From positions 1 through 64,000 of the forward strand of contig NZ_UFQB01000015.1 in NCBI RefSeq assembly GCF_900496965.1: a stretch of DNA of 64,000 nucleotides. The letters are read 5' to 3'. Shown here one piece after another: positions 42,772 to 54,940 of the stretch. Both the position numbers and the translations under genes were made by a program. Numbering within the stretch: position 1 is the first letter of the stretch; every line of letters starts with the position of its first letter. Under the pieces are notes generated by a model. That model had not been told where the DNA came from and made no database searches. It was given only the letters and a program-made list of their open reading frames with translations. The DNA is from Achromobacter agilis. Lineage in GTDB: Bacteria; Pseudomonadota; Gammaproteobacteria; Burkholderiales; Burkholderiaceae_B.

Positions 42772-44895
42772 ATGTCGAAGTTTGATGAAGCCAAGGGCCA
42801 GCAGGCTGTTACCCCGAGCGTTCCCACGCGCCGCACTTTCTTGCGTGGCGGCTTGGCCGCAGCCCTGATCCCTGGCGCTGGCCTGCTGACCGCTTGCGGC
42901 GGCGGAGACGATGATGATGACGGCGATGATGCCCCTGTCACGGGTGAAACGCCCCAGCCGGGCCCCATCGAAGATTCCAGCAAAGGTTCCCGCTTTGCCC
43001 TGGCCGTCCTGCCGGATACGCAGTTCTACGCCCGCTACGCCACCGTGGCTGAGAACAGCCAATACAGCCGCAAGTTCGGTAGCGAGCCGTTCATGGCGCA
43101 AACATACTGGATCGCTGCCAATGCCGCGGCATTGAACATCCCGTTCGTGACGCATCTCGGCGACGTAGTAGACCAGGCGAGCAAGCCGGATCAATGGAAG
43201 GTGGCCGATCAGGCCATGCGGGTGCTGGAAACCGCCAAGGTCCCCTACTCGGTCCTGGCCGGCAATCACGACGTGCTTCAATCGCTGGAGTATGTTGATG
43301 CCTCCAGCCAATCCAGCGGCACCGATGCGCAGCGCAACCTGGGCAACGAGCCCTATCTGCAATGGTTCAACACCGCGCGCGCCAAACGCATGTCGACTTT
43401 TGGCGGCCGCGATACCACCGGCTTCCATGAATACCATGTCTTCGAAGCCGAAGGGCAGAAGTTCATGGTCCTGTCCCTATCCTGGCGCATCTCGGATGAT
43501 GGCATTGCGTGGGCGCGGCGCATCATCGGCGAGAATCCGGGCCTGCCTGTCATTCTCGTCAATCACCAGCTTCTCAATATCGACCGGGATGGCGTCAGCC
43601 CGCTGGACACCGAATACGGCAACATGCTGTGGGAGCGCCTGATCCGGGACAACGACCAGATTTTCATGACACTCAATGGCCATCACCATGGCGCCGCGCA
43701 CAGAACGCGCACCAATGACTTCGGCAACAAGGTCGAGCTGATGGTCGTCGATTACCAAATGGCCTACCAGGGCGGAAACGGCCTGATGCGCTTGTACGAG
43801 TTCGACCTCACCCACAACAAGATCCATGTCTTGTCGTTCTCGCCCTGGGTCGTGCAGAAGCCGCGCGACACGTTGACGCAGTTCGACCAGGCCGTGCTGA
43901 AGACCGGGAACGAACAGTTCTCCATCGACATGGATTTTGCCTCCCGCTTTTCGGGATTCAACAAGACGTTCGGGCCGAGCTCCGAGCTGCGGGCCTCGCT
44001 CGTAGACGCCGCCAGCGCGATGATTCTCGCCGGCTACACCGAACCCGATGTCGCGGCTTCGCGCGCGCCGGTGGATACCGAAGACTATCCGAAGGTGGGC
44101 AGCACCGTCGCGCACTGGCGTTTCGTCGGCGGCGCGGCCGGACAAACCGTTGCCGCGGGCCAGGTGATTGAAGATCGCGCCGGCCTGAATCCGCTGCGCC
44201 GCGCCGCGCTGAATTCCGAGGCCGGCGTGCAGGCGGCGCAGCTGGACGATCTGCTCTGGACCAGCGACAAGCACTACCTGTCGGCCGCCCCGGGCTCCGT
44301 GCGCTTTGCCAACACGGACAAGAATGCCAAGCGCCTCAGCTACTTCCTGACCGAAGCATCGGCGCCGCTCAACGCTATGGATTTCGCGGGCACGGGCTAT
44401 ACCGTGGAAGCGTTCGTGAAGATCGACAAGGACTGGAGCTCCAGCCTGCATGCGTGGATGAATATCATGACCCGCGATGGCCGGCGCGACACGATCCCGG
44501 GCTTCTCCGGCGGCGACGGCGAATCGCCTCCCCTGTTGTTCGCGGTATCCAGCCTGCGCGAAATCCAGTGGGAAGTGGTCACCCCGCAAGCCGGAACCCG
44601 TTCTCCCCAAGCCAGCTGGTCCGGAGAGATCATGGCCGACAGCTGGGTGCACATCGCGCTCGTCGCCGATCCGGCGGCGCAGGAAAGCATTATGTACATC
44701 GAAGGCGCTCCCGTCCTGCGCAATTCGGGCAATGCCTCGGGCCTGGCCTCAGTGTCGGCCGCCATGCCCTGGGTGGTCGGCGCGGGCTCCTGGGACGGCG
44801 AGCGCGCCGACGGGTTCTTGGGCAACATCGGTGAAATCCGGATCGCGAGCGAACCGCTGCCGTCCAGCCAATGGCTGACCGCCCGGCGTAGTTAG
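42772..44895 (+). CDS. Tat-exported lipoprotein metallophosphoesterase with LamG-like C-terminal domain
   Basis: A 707-residue protein. The twin-arginine signal TRRTFLRGG (R20, R21) runs into a lipobox LTAC (Cys42), followed by an acidic Gly/Asp linker. The calcineurin-like phosphoesterase domain (about 72-350) shows PDTQ (D82), THLGDVVD, LAGNHD and NGHHHG, the metal ligands of the family. The last third (about 480-705) resembles a LamG/concanavalin-like sugar-binding sandwich (AGTGYTVEAFVKID, DSWVHIALV, ADGFLGNIGEIRI). It probably acts folded and metal-loaded on the periplasmic side on a phosphoester. Substrate unknown. GTG 42748 would add eight residues. Confidence 0.88.
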   Translation: MSKFDEAKGQQAVTPSVPTRRTFLRGGLAAALIPGAGLLTACGGGDDDDDGDDAPVTGETPQPGPIEDSSKGSRFALAVLPDTQFYARYATVAENSQYSRKFGSEPFMAQTYWIAANAAALNIPFVTHLGDVVDQASKPDQWKVADQAMRVLETAKVPYSVLAGNHDVLQSLEYVDASSQSSGTDAQRNLGNEPYLQWFNTARAKRMSTFGGRDTTGFHEYHVFEAEGQKFMVLSLSWRISDDGIAWARRIIGENPGLPVILVNHQLLNIDRDGVSPLDTEYGNMLWERLIRDNDQIFMTLNGHHHGAAHRTRTNDFGNKVELMVVDYQMAYQGGNGLMRLYEFDLTHNKIHVLSFSPWVVQKPRDTLTQFDQAVLKTGNEQFSIDMDFASRFSGFNKTFGPSSELRASLVDAASAMILAGYTEPDVAASRAPVDTEDYPKVGSTVAHWRFVGGAAGQTVAAGQVIEDRAGLNPLRRAALNSEAGVQAAQLDDLLWTSDKHYLSAAPGSVRFANTDKNAKRLSYFLTEASAPLNAMDFAGTGYTVEAFVKIDKDWSSSLHAWMNIMTRDGRRDTIPGFSGGDGESPPLLFAVSSLREIQWEVVTPQAGTRSPQASWSGEIMADSWVHIALVADPAAQESIMYIEGAPVLRNSGNASGLASVSAAMPWVVGAGSWDGERADGFLGNIGEIRIASEPLPSSQWLTARRS

Positions 44896-44913
44896 CGCGC
44901 ATCCCCCCACGGG

Positions 44914-44941
44914 CAACGGCCGCCATCGCCGGCGGCCGTTG
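44914..44941. terminator. Hairpin between convergent phosphoesterase and diguanylate cyclase genes
   Basis: An 11-bp stem (CAACGGCCGCC / GGCGGCCGTTG) with a 6-nt loop sits in the 86-nt gap between the two stops. There is no T-run, so it may act as a transcript-end stabiliser or a bidirectional weak terminator. Confidence 0.5.
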
Positions 44942-44981
44942 TGCCGGCACTTCCGCGCGTTTCGGCGGGCAGGCGCGCACG

Positions 44982-46565
44982 CTATGCCATCTGCATTGCC
45001 CGCCTTGCCTGCTTATCGGCATACATGAGCTGATCGGCGTCCTTGAGCACGGTTTCCAGCGAACTGGCGGAGGGATCGACGCTTACGATGCCAAAGCTCG
45101 CGCCCGGATAGTGGAAACTGCACTCGTCAAAGGTATACGTGCCGCTCAGCAGCGGCGCGAGCCGCTTGCGCATCGCTTCGACAACTGCGTCCGGGTCATG
45201 GGCGCTCGATGAAGCCACCAGGCCGGCAACGACAAACTCATCGCCTCCCCATCGCCCCAGAATGTCGCCCGCACGCAGGCCGGCCGACAGGCGCCGGCCG
45301 ACCTCGATCAGGAACTTATCGCCGATGTCGTGCCCGTAGGTGTCGTTAATTGCCTTGAACCCATCCAGATCGATAAATGCGACCAGCACAGACCGTTGCG
45401 TCCGCTTCGCCAGGGAGAAATACCGATCCAGCTCGGCCACGACCGCACGCCGGTTCAGCAAGCCGGTCAGCGCGTCATGGTTGGCCGCGTGCCGTTCATC
45501 CTGGCGGCGCATCACCAGTTGCCCCACGGCGTGGCTGGAAAGAAAGATCAGGACCAGGCCCAACATGGCCACCAATGCGGCCGCCAGGATGTGCTGCCTG
45601 CGCATCGGAGCCACTTCGTCCAGCGAGGCGAGCGCAAGCAACTGATACTGGGAATTCGACAGCGGCTGGCGCCGCACCAGATACGGCTTGCCGTCGATCA
45701 ACCATTGATCGGCATGACTGGAATCCGCAATAGCGCGCACATCCATCGGGTCGCCCGGATCTTCGTCTCCATCCGAGGGCAGTACCATATCTGGCGGCAG
45801 AAGCGCCGCCACATTGCGCAGCATGAAGGGCGCGGAAGAGGCCGTCGTTACTCGCCCCTGGCGATTCACCACCAATGCGATATGCCGCCCGGCCAGATAT
45901 AGCGCGACATCAGGCGCATCGAACTTCACGGTCACCGAGCCTTGCGGCACGTCGTCCGCGTCTTCGATACGGCTGGCGACGAAATAGGACGGGCTTTTAT
46001 TGAGACGGGCGATACCGAAGTAACTACCGTTGCCGTTGCGCAATGCGTCGTTGAGATAGGCCCGGCCCGAATAGATCATGCCCACGATGCTATCGTCCTC
46101 GGCCCAGTTGCTGGCCGTCACCGTATCATCGGACATGTTGTTCATGTAGATGCGGGCGTATCGCAGATCGCTGGCCAGCAGGTTCATGAAATCGCCGACC
46201 TTGCGCACCAACGGGTCGCGCGTGAACAGCTCGGCCCGCTCCTCTCGAGTCAGCTCGGCGGCGCCAGGCGGATCGGTGCGGTATCGCATGGCAAGTTGAA
46301 TCACCTGGCCCTGGCGCGCCACCATGTTCGCCACGCTGATCATTTCCGTGAACAAGCGATCCATCACGCGCGCAGTGATTTTGACCTCGTATTCGGCGCT
46401 GGCCGCCAGGCTGTCCAGCCGTGATGCCACGACCTCCTGGGACAGCCATCGAGCGACGCCAGCCACCAGCACCAGCCAAGCGACCACCAGGCCCAGCGTC
46501 GCTCGGCGCACCATGGCACACCGTTGTCGTCCACGTCGGCCCCGCCGCGGCAAATCGTCGCTCAC
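44982..46565 (-). CDS. Membrane diguanylate cyclase
   Basis: A 527-residue protein: TM helix near the N terminus, a large periplasmic sensor region of the dCache type (about 55-340), a second TM (about 350-370) and a GGDEF domain (about 395-525). The signature GGDEF is intact, the substrate region NHDALTGLLNRRA and DLDGFKAINDTYGHDIGD are conserved, and the RAGD inhibitory site lies five residues before the GGEF-type loop. It should make c-di-GMP in answer to a periplasmic ligand. GTG 46565 has AGGGGAC upstream; GTG 46661 and ATG 46514 are alternatives. Confidence 0.9.
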   Translation of the reverse strand: MSDDLPRRGRRGRQRCAMVRRATLGLVVAWLVLVAGVARWLSQEVVASRLDSLAASAEYEVKITARVMDRLFTEMISVANMVARQGQVIQLAMRYRTDPPGAAELTREERAELFTRDPLVRKVGDFMNLLASDLRYARIYMNNMSDDTVTASNWAEDDSIVGMIYSGRAYLNDALRNGNGSYFGIARLNKSPSYFVASRIEDADDVPQGSVTVKFDAPDVALYLAGRHIALVVNRQGRVTTASSAPFMLRNVAALLPPDMVLPSDGDEDPGDPMDVRAIADSSHADQWLIDGKPYLVRRQPLSNSQYQLLALASLDEVAPMRRQHILAAALVAMLGLVLIFLSSHAVGQLVMRRQDERHAANHDALTGLLNRRAVVAELDRYFSLAKRTQRSVLVAFIDLDGFKAINDTYGHDIGDKFLIEVGRRLSAGLRAGDILGRWGGDEFVVAGLVASSSAHDPDAVVEAMRKRLAPLLSGTYTFDECSFHYPGASFGIVSVDPSASSLETVLKDADQLMYADKQARRAMQMA

Positions 46566-46852
46566 ACCGTCCCCTGGTTCGAAACCCTTTTCTCGCGATC
46601 GCCGGCCCCGACCGCCCACCGCAGCCTGGAGGCCTGGGTCGATCGGTTTGGCATGGCGCACATGCTGTCACGCACCATCATATGTCCATTCGCGCAGGGG
46701 CGGCACCAATGCGGGAAGCAAGCTACCAAAGCGAGCGCGACGGACAGATCGACGTGCTTTCTTCGTTCTGCTCGTTCTGCGGCAAGCCCGCGAAGCAGAA
46801 CAGGCAGCAGCCTGACACCCCAACACTGAGGAAATGCCCAAGAAGACGTATG

Positions 46853-47098
46853 TCAGATACCGAGCCAAGTTAACAGCGGTGACAGCGACAGTAGAACGCC
46901 GGCCCACGCTATCTTGCTCTCGTTCTGGTGAATGGCATAGACACCGGAAGCCACCCCAGGCAGCCCAGGAATCAATTCGAAGATGATGTAAGGCCATAGC
47001 CCTTGGTGCATTACCACCCACCAGTGCAGCCAGGCAGTCACAACGCCGCAAATCAGCGCAAAGACACTGTAGAAAGACCAACCCAAGTCGCGAAACAT
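46853..47098 (-). CDS. Small hypothetical membrane protein
   Basis: An 81-residue protein with three hydrophobic stretches (about 7-24, 28-50, 60-78). I do not recognise a family. ATG 47098 is supported by AGAGGGAA five nt upstream; longer versions have no such support. It lies between the diguanylate cyclase and the tRNA-rpoD block, about 290 nt from the former. The 287 nt between the two hold no convincing gene. Confidence 0.65.
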   Translation of the reverse strand: MFRDLGWSFYSVFALICGVVTAWLHWWVVMHQGLWPYIIFELIPGLPGVASGVYAIHQNESKIAWAGVLLSLSPLLTWLGI

Positions 47099-47253
47099 GC
47101 GATTCCCTCTGACGGTTGACGCGATCCGGATGTGAACGGACGCCCAGTCTATCGGTATGGAAGTTACGTGGGAGTTCAAGGCCACCGCCGTCGCTGTCGG
47201 CATGGGCCACCTGCGCTTTCACGACCTAGGGTATAGCGCCGCCGCAAAAGAAA

Positions 47254-47287
47254 ACGCGGGTTGCATGAATCTCATGCAAACCCGCGT
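47254..47287 (-). terminator. Intrinsic terminator after tRNA-Ile2
   Basis: On the minus strand a long stem (ACGCGGGTTTGCATGA / TCATGCAACCCGCGT, one bulge) is followed by TTTTCTTTT, starting 8 nt after the tRNA CCA end. It is a classic rho-independent terminator, ending the rpoD-tRNA transcript or a tRNA unit. Confidence 0.9.
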
Positions 47288-47294
47288 CAATACT

Positions 47295-47373
<79 letters not shown>

Positions 47374-47382
47374 AGGAAACGA

Positions 47383-49650
<2,268 letters not shown>

Positions 49651-50345
49651 AGTCGCTTCCGTGGTCGTCGCAACCCGATTGGGCATGTTGCACCGCATAA
49701 AGCCACCCTGGACGGCTGCCCAGCGCGGCGGTATTACGGGTAAAACTGGTGAACCGGCCGAAACCATGCGGCTGCGTTGTTCGCAGCGCCAGCTCTGTCG
49801 AGCCCGCCTTGCGCCGTTCCGGTGCATGACCGTAGTGGCGCTTGGCGTGCATGGCATCATTCGCCGGTGGGTTTTCCGGGCGTTGGGGGGGCTGCCTGCC
49901 TATAAATAGGCGTTGCTTGCTTGTCGGGTCATCGCCCCAAGCAGCTAAGTAGACACAGCACCCAAACCACTAACGCTACGCGGAAAACAACCGCCGCCGA
50001 ACTGCCTGATCCACCGCTATATTAATTAACCATGTAACAAATTTGACGCACGCATCCGCATTTATTTTGGTCGACTACCCCAGGTGCCGCGTCAAACCCT
50101 TACACCAATTAGATTCCGGCTGCCGGAATAGATTCCGCCGGCCGGATACATTCGTACTGCCAACTTATCCGCCAATGGCCTGCAGAGCCAGGATTAGCAC
50201 CAAATTCAGCACGAATCCGGCACCAATCGACTGCAAACACCACAATCCATGGGCTCAACTTCTTCGCAGAGTCCGCGAGAGTCTTTGGGGCCAAACCCCA
50301 AGGCCAAGCGCTCCGCCTCGCGGAAAACCCTTGATTTTAGCGCAT
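49651..50345. promoter_or_regulatory. 695-nt gap between dnaG and rpoD; no gene
   Basis: No convincing gene is seen on either strand. It should contain rpoD promoters (minus strand). An AT-rich patch near 50019-50045 includes TAATAT, a possible -10, but with a poor -35. A compact palindrome pair lies at 50111-50147. Confidence 0.45.
50111..50147. promoter_or_regulatory. Tandem palindromes upstream of rpoD
   Basis: AGATTCCGG-CTG-CCGGAAT (arms ATTCCGG 50113-50119 and CCGGAAT 50123-50129) is followed at once by a second AGATTCC with CCGGCCGG symmetry. The arrangement suggests an operator pair or RNA hairpins between dnaG and rpoD. Confidence 0.35.
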
Positions 50346-52391
50346 TTAGCGTATTCCAGCACCTTTGAGCACGGTCATGCGGCTGGAAAGCTCCAAATAG
50401 CGCTTGCGACCCTCTTCGGTCGTCAAGCCGCTGGCAGCCAACTTGGCCATCTCGGACTTGGCGGCGTCGAATTCGATGCGGCGCAGCGCGTCGTCCCATT
50501 CGGTTTGTGGATCGGGAAGATCCTCCTGGGACAGGATGTCTGCCCTCAGGCCCTTCAGCACGGTCGCCAGGTCCGAATCGGGATCCGCCGCTTCCAGCAA
50601 AGCACCAACATGGCGCGCGCCGCTGGATTGCGCCAGCATGATCAGGTCTCTTACAAGACCTAGATGGGGGCCATGGTCGATGACTTCAAGCTGCTGATCT
50701 CCCATGGAGTCCACCAGTTCGGGGTGTGCAAGGAGCAAACCCAGCAGGCGCTTGGCCAGCGACGGCATGGTGCGGCGGCCTTCGAATCCGCCCACGTCGT
50801 TATCGCGCCGCCCCTTCCAATTGCCCTTGCCGCCCTTCCAGTCGCCCTTGCCTTTCCAGTCGCTCTTGCCCTTCCATTCCTGCCGGGCCGGGCGCGCGGC
50901 GCCAGCCCCGGCGGGTTCACCGTCCTGGGACGGGAAATGGCCGTAGTCCGCGTAATCGGACTCTTCGGCCGGAATGTCGTGGAAATCGTGTCCACCGAAG
51001 TCATAGCCGATGTCCGGCGGGCCTACATCCTGGCTGGCCCCTTGCCCGGCCGCCGGCGCCGCTTCGCCCGGCCGGGAGGCTGGCGCGAAAGGCTTCGCTG
51101 GCTGTTGCGCCAGCACCTGGGCCATTTCCTCGGGTGTCAGCTGGACCAGCTTGGCCATTTCCCGTTCGATCTGCACGCGCAGCGCGCATTCGGGAATGGA
51201 GGCCAGCAATGGCTTGGCCTCGTGCAGGCAGCTTGCCCGGCCTTCCGCCTCATCCATGTTGTGGCGCGAGGCGAGCTCATCCAGCAGGAAGCGCGACAGC
51301 GCCACCGCATCACCCAGGCAGGCGCGGAACGCCTCCGATCCCAATTCGCGCACGTACGAGTCGGGATCGTGCTCCGACGGCAGGAACAGGAAGCGGATCG
51401 CGATGTCGTCGCGCAGCACCGGCAGGCAAGCCTGCAGCGCACGCCAGGCGGCGCGGCGCCCCGCCCCGTCTCCGTCGAAGCTGAAGATCACCTTGTCGCT
51501 GGTGCGCAGCAGCTTCTTTACGTGGTCCGGCGTAGTGGCGGTACCCAGCGTGGCCACCGCGTTCGCGATGCCCTGTTGCGCCAGGCCGACGACATCCATG
51601 TAGCCTTCGACCACGATCACCTGCCCTTCCTGGCGGATGGCCTGGCGCGCCTCCCACAGCCCGTAGAGCTCGTGGCCCTTCGAAAAAAGCGGAGTTTCCG
51701 GCGAATTCAGGTACTTGGGCTCGCCCTTGCCGATGATGCGGCCGCCGAACCCGATCAGGCTGCCCCGCGCATTGCGGATCGGGAACATGATGCGTTCCCG
51801 GAAACGGTCGTAGCGGCGCCCGTCTTCCGATTCGATGACCAGGCCCGATTCCACCAGGACAGGATCTTCGTAGCTGGGAAAGACATGCGACAGACCGTGG
51901 CGGTCCGTGCCGGACCAACCAAGGCCGAAATGCGCTGCGATTTCGCCGGTCAGGCCGCGCTGCTTCAGGTAGCGGATCGCCGCGGGCGACGCCCGCAACT
52001 GCTTGAGGTAATGCGCCTGGGCGGCATCCAGCACCTGCGTATGGCGGGACTCCTCGGCCTTGCGACGCGCGGATTCCTGCTGCTGGCGTGGACTGCGGTT
52101 TTCTTCGGGGACCGTCATTCCCACCGAGCCGGCGAGCGTGCGCACGGCCTCGGGGAAACTGGCGCCCGTGTGTTCCATCAGGAAGGTGATGGCGCTGCCA
52201 TGTGCTCCGCAGCCGAAGCAGTGATAAAACTGCTTGGTGGGACTGACAGTGAACGACGGGCTTTTTTCGTTATGAAAAGGGCACAGGCCAAGCAAGTTGG
52301 CCCCGCCCTTTCTCAACTGCACGTATCGCCCGACTATGTCGACGACGTCGACTCGGGCGAGCAAATCCTGGATGAATGATTCTGGAATCAA
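50346..52391 (-). CDS. dnaG: DNA primase DnaG
   Basis: A 681-residue primase that lays RNA primers at the replication fork. It has an N-terminal CHC2 zinc ribbon (CPFHNEKSPSF...YHCFGCGAHG), a catalytic TOPRIM core (VIVVEGYMDV, FSFDGDGAGRRA, SEHDPDSYVRELG) and a C-terminal helicase-binding domain (about 540-681). A Gly/Lys/Trp-rich repeat linker (WKGKGDWKGGKG) precedes the last domain. TTG 52391 is the first possible codon, since an in-frame TGA precedes it; it fits the family start. No clear ribosome binding site is seen, and tandem repeats cover the start. Confidence 0.96.
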   Translation of the reverse strand: MIPESFIQDLLARVDVVDIVGRYVQLRKGGANLLGLCPFHNEKSPSFTVSPTKQFYHCFGCGAHGSAITFLMEHTGASFPEAVRTLAGSVGMTVPEENRSPRQQQESARRKAEESRHTQVLDAAQAHYLKQLRASPAAIRYLKQRGLTGEIAAHFGLGWSGTDRHGLSHVFPSYEDPVLVESGLVIESEDGRRYDRFRERIMFPIRNARGSLIGFGGRIIGKGEPKYLNSPETPLFSKGHELYGLWEARQAIRQEGQVIVVEGYMDVVGLAQQGIANAVATLGTATTPDHVKKLLRTSDKVIFSFDGDGAGRRAAWRALQACLPVLRDDIAIRFLFLPSEHDPDSYVRELGSEAFRACLGDAVALSRFLLDELASRHNMDEAEGRASCLHEAKPLLASIPECALRVQIEREMAKLVQLTPEEMAQVLAQQPAKPFAPASRPGEAAPAAGQGASQDVGPPDIGYDFGGHDFHDIPAEESDYADYGHFPSQDGEPAGAGAARPARQEWKGKSDWKGKGDWKGGKGNWKGRRDNDVGGFEGRRTMPSLAKRLLGLLLAHPELVDSMGDQQLEVIDHGPHLGLVRDLIMLAQSSGARHVGALLEAADPDSDLATVLKGLRADILSQEDLPDPQTEWDDALRRIEFDAAKSEMAKLAASGLTTEEGRKRYLELSSRMTVLKGAGIR

Positions 52392-52407
52392 TAGATTCGG
52401 GAATCAA
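52378..52407 (-). repeat. Tandem 14-bp repeats across the dnaG start
   Basis: GATTCTGGAATCAA (52378-52391) and GATTCGGGAATCAA (52394-52407) differ at one base and are separated by 2 nt. Each holds a GATTC/GAATC inverted pair. The first copy includes the TTG start of dnaG. They lie between rpsU and dnaG and could control dnaG translation or transcript processing. Confidence 0.6.
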
Positions 52408-52410
52408 AAA

Positions 52411-52623
52411 TCAATACAGGCGCGGGGGCAGTTGTTGGCTACGGATGCGCTTGTAGTGGCGCTTCACGGCGGCGGCGTGCTTGCGCTTGCGCTCAGCCGT
52501 GGGCTTCTCATAGAACTCGCGCGAACGCAGCTCGGTGAGCAAACCGGTCTTTTCGATGGTGCGCTTGAAGCGGCGCAGAGCGGCTTCAAACGGTTCGTTT
52601 TCCTTCAGTCGAACGATAGGCAT
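52411..52623 (-). CDS. rpsU: 30S ribosomal protein S21
   Basis: A 70-residue S21 ([20 protein letters not shown]... ending [10 protein letters not shown]), basic and of standard length. It sits in the small subunit near the anti-Shine-Dalgarno end of 16S rRNA and is needed for initiation. It opens the rpsU-dnaG-rpoD macromolecular-synthesis order, with dnaG 19 nt downstream. Confidence 0.97.
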   Translation of the reverse strand: MPIVRLKENEPFEAALRRFKRTIEKTGLLTELRSREFYEKPTAERKRKHAAAVKRHYKRIRSQQLPPRLY

Positions 52624-52942
52624 AAAGTGATTGGCCTGCTTGTAGGGTAACAAAAGTTGATGACAAACCTGGCTTGCTTACCAGCAACGCTGCGCGGGCC
52701 CAGGTACGCGAAGACCGCCCTCGATGACACGAAAATCATACCAACAGAGGCAAGTGCCGCGAACTGGGAACCGGGTTCCAGCTGGCTGTTTCCGTTACCC
52801 AAAGACTACCCAAAGAGTAACAAGCCAAGTTCGGTTTAGCGATAACCAGCGATTCTAGCACGGGCACGGCCATTTTGACTACTAGGAGGACAGTCCGGCG
52901 CCTGAACGCCGCCAGGCACCCCTCCCTGCCCGGCCGCCGGGC
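52624..52942 (-). promoter_or_regulatory. 319-nt region upstream of rpsU
   Basis: No gene is seen. On the minus strand an extended -10 element TGGTATGAT (52735-52743) with a weak -35 (TTCGCG, 52758-52763, 17-nt spacing) is a fair promoter candidate for rpsU, about 110 nt from its start. A tandem 11-nt repeat lies at 52797-52818 (TACCCAAAGAC / TACCCAAAGAG on plus). Confidence 0.45.
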
Positions 52943-53485
52943 TCAAGCCTGGGAACCCTTGCGGATCCAGGCCTCGAGCTGGTGCGGACGCAGGCTGTCG
53001 TAATCCTCGAAAGGCTGGTGGATCCACGGGTTCGTAGGAAGCTTGTCGACGTAGTAGTCGGGCGTGGCCTGGGAATGCCCCTTCCACCACAGCACGGCGC
53101 TGCGCAGTTCGGTAATGTCGGTGAACTGGCTCTTGAGGTGATCGTAGACCTTGCTGAAGGTCTTGCCGGTATCGACCATGTCGTCCACCAGCAACACACG
53201 CCCGGACAGGGTGCCGCGCGTGATGGTGATGAACTGGGCGATATCCATATCACCCTGCTTGGTGCCGGCCGCTTCGCGATAGCTGCTGGTGGCCAGAATG
53301 CCCAACGGCACGTCAAAAATCCGGGACATAACATCGCCTACGCGCATGCCGCCGCGCGCCAGGCAAAGAATCTTGTCGAACTTCCAACCCGATTGATGCA
53401 CCTGCAAGGACAGGCGCTCGATCAGGCGGTTGTAGTCGTCCCACGTCACCCACAGATGGCTGTCATCATTGGTCGGCGTGCTCAT
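52943..53485 (-). CDS. Purine-type phosphoribosyltransferase
   Basis: A 180-residue type I phosphoribosyltransferase with the PRPP-binding loop VLLVDDMVDTGKTF and LARGGMRVGD near the pyrophosphate loop. The sequence resembles hypoxanthine/xanthine-guanine salvage enzymes of betaproteobacteria, but the purine base cannot be fixed from sequence. It lies downstream of purA on the same strand, after a strong terminator, which also points to purine metabolism. ATG 53485 with AGGAGA upstream is preferred over TTG 53491. Confidence 0.85.
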   Translation of the reverse strand: MSTPTNDDSHLWVTWDDYNRLIERLSLQVHQSGWKFDKILCLARGGMRVGDVMSRIFDVPLGILATSSYREAAGTKQGDMDIAQFITITRGTLSGRVLLVDDMVDTGKTFSKVYDHLKSQFTDITELRSAVLWWKGHSQATPDYYVDKLPTNPWIHQPFEDYDSLRPHQLEAWIRKGSQA

Positions 53486-53515
53486 AGGCAAGCATCTCCT
53501 GCTTAAAGATACGAA

Positions 53516-53550
53516 AAGGCCGCCGCCGGTGTGAGACCGGCGGCGGCCTT
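53516..53550 (-). terminator. Intrinsic terminator of purA
   Basis: A perfect 15-bp stem (AAGGCCGCCGCCGGT / ACCGGCGGCGGCCTT) with a 5-nt loop lies 18 nt after the purA stop and is followed on the minus strand by TTTTCG. Confidence 0.9.
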
Positions 53551-53568
53551 ACGAATAATAACCCGATG

Positions 53569-54936
<1,368 letters not shown>

Positions 54937-54940
54937 TTAG

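Noticed and set aside
46765-46801. GTTCTGC / GCAGAAC inverted repeat
   Set aside because: Long 14-nt loop, no T-run, no gene ending nearby.
46740-46860. CSFCGKPAKQ-like zinc-finger peptide resembling the ClpX N terminus
   Set aside because: Only a short match in an otherwise meaningless frame overlapping the upstream region of the diguanylate cyclase gene; likely chance.
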